A DNA stretch of 64,000 bases from a virus. The notes beneath the pieces are model-generated. The model saw only the letters and a program-made list of their open reading frames with translations. It was not told the DNA's origin and did not search any database. The stretch lies in IMG/VR virus record IMGVR_UViG_3300042327_001260, positions 1 through 64,000 of that record; one strand, given 5' to 3'. Below are positions 63,440 through 64,000 of the stretch, piece after piece (the stretch's first letter is position 1; each line of letters opens with the position of its first letter). The position numbers and the translations under genes were made by a program.

Positions 63440-64000
63440 TTAAGATAAGTTTGTTTTATATTTTTTGAAAAACTCTAAAGGTATTTTTTCGTGTGATAAA
63501 TTGGTGTGAGTTAAAACTTTATTTTTTTCTAAACTTTCTAACCTTTTTTGTATTTTTGGATAATCATCCCAATTATTATAATTAGAAAGTGACTTAACTT
63601 GAGAAGGTAAACCACCATCTTTATATTTTTGGAACACCGTTTCAGATGTTGAAGGATCAATTAATCCCATGAAAACATAATCAGAGCTGCTTGATATAAT
63701 CTCATCCCAAACGTCAGTACCCCCGGCAGAAAAACCAACAATTTTATTTATTTTATTATTTTTTTTAACATTTGATAATTCCGTTGATGTGTAGTCTAAG
63801 AAAACCGCCTTGTCTACAGGTAATCCAGCATCCACCCATTGTGATTTCATCCATTCAGATGTTGCGTAACTCATACCACCAAAAACAACTGTTTTTCCAT
63901 TAGACGATGTATTATTTTCATTATTTAAGTCGTCATCTTCCTCTTCAGATTCTGCACCAACATAAAATAAATGCCAAGGTTCCTTCTTCCTAAGAGTACC
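63440..64000 (-). CDS. Partial gene: M15 peptidase end fused to alpha/beta-hydrolase-like domain
   Basis: The frame is open to the window edge, so the N-terminus is missing. The first visible residues, KKEPWHLFYVGAESEEED, resemble the closing zinc-ligand motif (EPWH.EYVG) of D-Ala-D-Ala carboxypeptidases of family M15. A linker leads to GKTVVFGGMSYATSEW, KIVGFSAGGTDVWDEI (G-x-S-x-G elbow), MGLIDPST and THTNLSHEKIP, a possible Ser-Asp-His hydrolase. If correct, a two-domain wall- or ester-cleaving enzyme, perhaps lysis- or tail-related. Confidence 0.6.
   Translation of the reverse strand, partial: GTLRKKEPWHLFYVGAESEEEDDDLNNENNTSSNGKTVVFGGMSYATSEWMKSQWVDAGLPVDKAVFLDYTSTELSNVKKNNKINKIVGFSAGGTDVWDEIISSSSDYVFMGLIDPSTSETVFQKYKDGGLPSQVKSLSNYNNWDDYPKIQKRLESLEKNKVLTHTNLSHEKIPLEFFKKYKTNLS

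Noticed and set aside
1-64000. Chromosomal (non-phage) origin of the segment
   Set aside because: Not fully excluded, but gene size, overlap style, phage families and absence of metabolic operons favour a phage; structural genes would be needed for proof.

Overview
The window looks like part of a large tailed phage (or a closely phage-like element) of a Bacteroidota host, probably flavobacterial. The sequence is strongly AT-rich. About 115 mostly short genes are tightly packed, nearly all on the + strand, many with 1-14 base overlaps. Host-type promoters follow the Bacteroidota pattern TTTG-N19/20-TAnnTTTG. Secreted products carry flavobacterial-type signal peptides ending in SQ, and one small lipoprotein ends its leader in VSC. 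I see no capsid, tail, polymerase, tRNA, rRNA, CRISPR or transposase gene, so phage identity is inferred from gene style and families (RNA ligase, cREC, DUF932, DUF6915, cell-wall hydrolase).

Layout. 1-8250: untagged accessory genes with an RNA-repair flavour (cREC protein, DRB0094-type RNA ligase, AAA+ ATPase, three HAD phosphatase-like proteins, zinc ribbons, small membrane proteins). 8269-18952: first late block, ending in a stop-to-start array of proteins with the MKIIITESQ-type start. 19007-22706: thioredoxin, lipoprotein, DUF932 and small genes. 22793-35515: long tagged arrays (MKxLIRKILKEE, then MNLQEHIRKVLREE and MNLQEQISRIKSMMG starts). 35593-37007: glycosyltransferase and metallophosphoesterase pair. 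37008-39070: about 2 kb, mostly non-coding, with DnaA-box-like sites, palindromes and C-rich tracts, a candidate origin or control region. 39071-62936: further tagged genes (mostly RLTESDLxRIVKRV and KILKEE starts), interrupted by minus-strand genes for secreted proteins, an FKBP isomerase and a short UvrC. 62983-64000: two minus-strand genes, the last cut by the window edge.

Main discovery. About 50 otherwise unrelated proteins begin with one of about eight short N-terminal tags (10-33 residues). Almost every tag ends in hydrophobic-x-Glu (LKE, LRE, ISE, INE, LLE and so on). T4 internal head proteins carry a capsid-targeting peptide (MKTYQEFIAE) that is cut by the prohead protease after (I/L)-x-E. 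I infer that these tags are capsid-targeting, protease-removed signals and that the window encodes a very large packaged cargo. Bodies include a SleB-like hydrolase, LysM and OmpA-like domains, PAP2 phosphatase, P-loop kinase, flavodoxin-fold reductase, GNAT, HExxH protease, a PD-(D/E)XK-like nuclease, DUF2237, a Dps-like four-helix protein and many unknown acidic domains. Tag classes below: A = MKIIITESQ; B = RLTESDLxRIVKRV; C = MKxLIRKILKEE; D = MNLQEHIRKVLREE; E = MNLQEQISRIKSMMG; F = MNLNEEINRIKxLM; G = LLNEI...GKVLSEQ; H = ITESEKxxIL.

Regulation. The first gene of most tagged runs is preceded by TATTTAT (about 30 cases, both strands), usually 4-7 or 13-15 bases before the ATG. This is the reverse complement of most of the T4 late box TATAAATA and is proposed as the late promoter of this phage. 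Untagged genes instead use TAnnTTTG. Rho-independent terminators separate the blocks.
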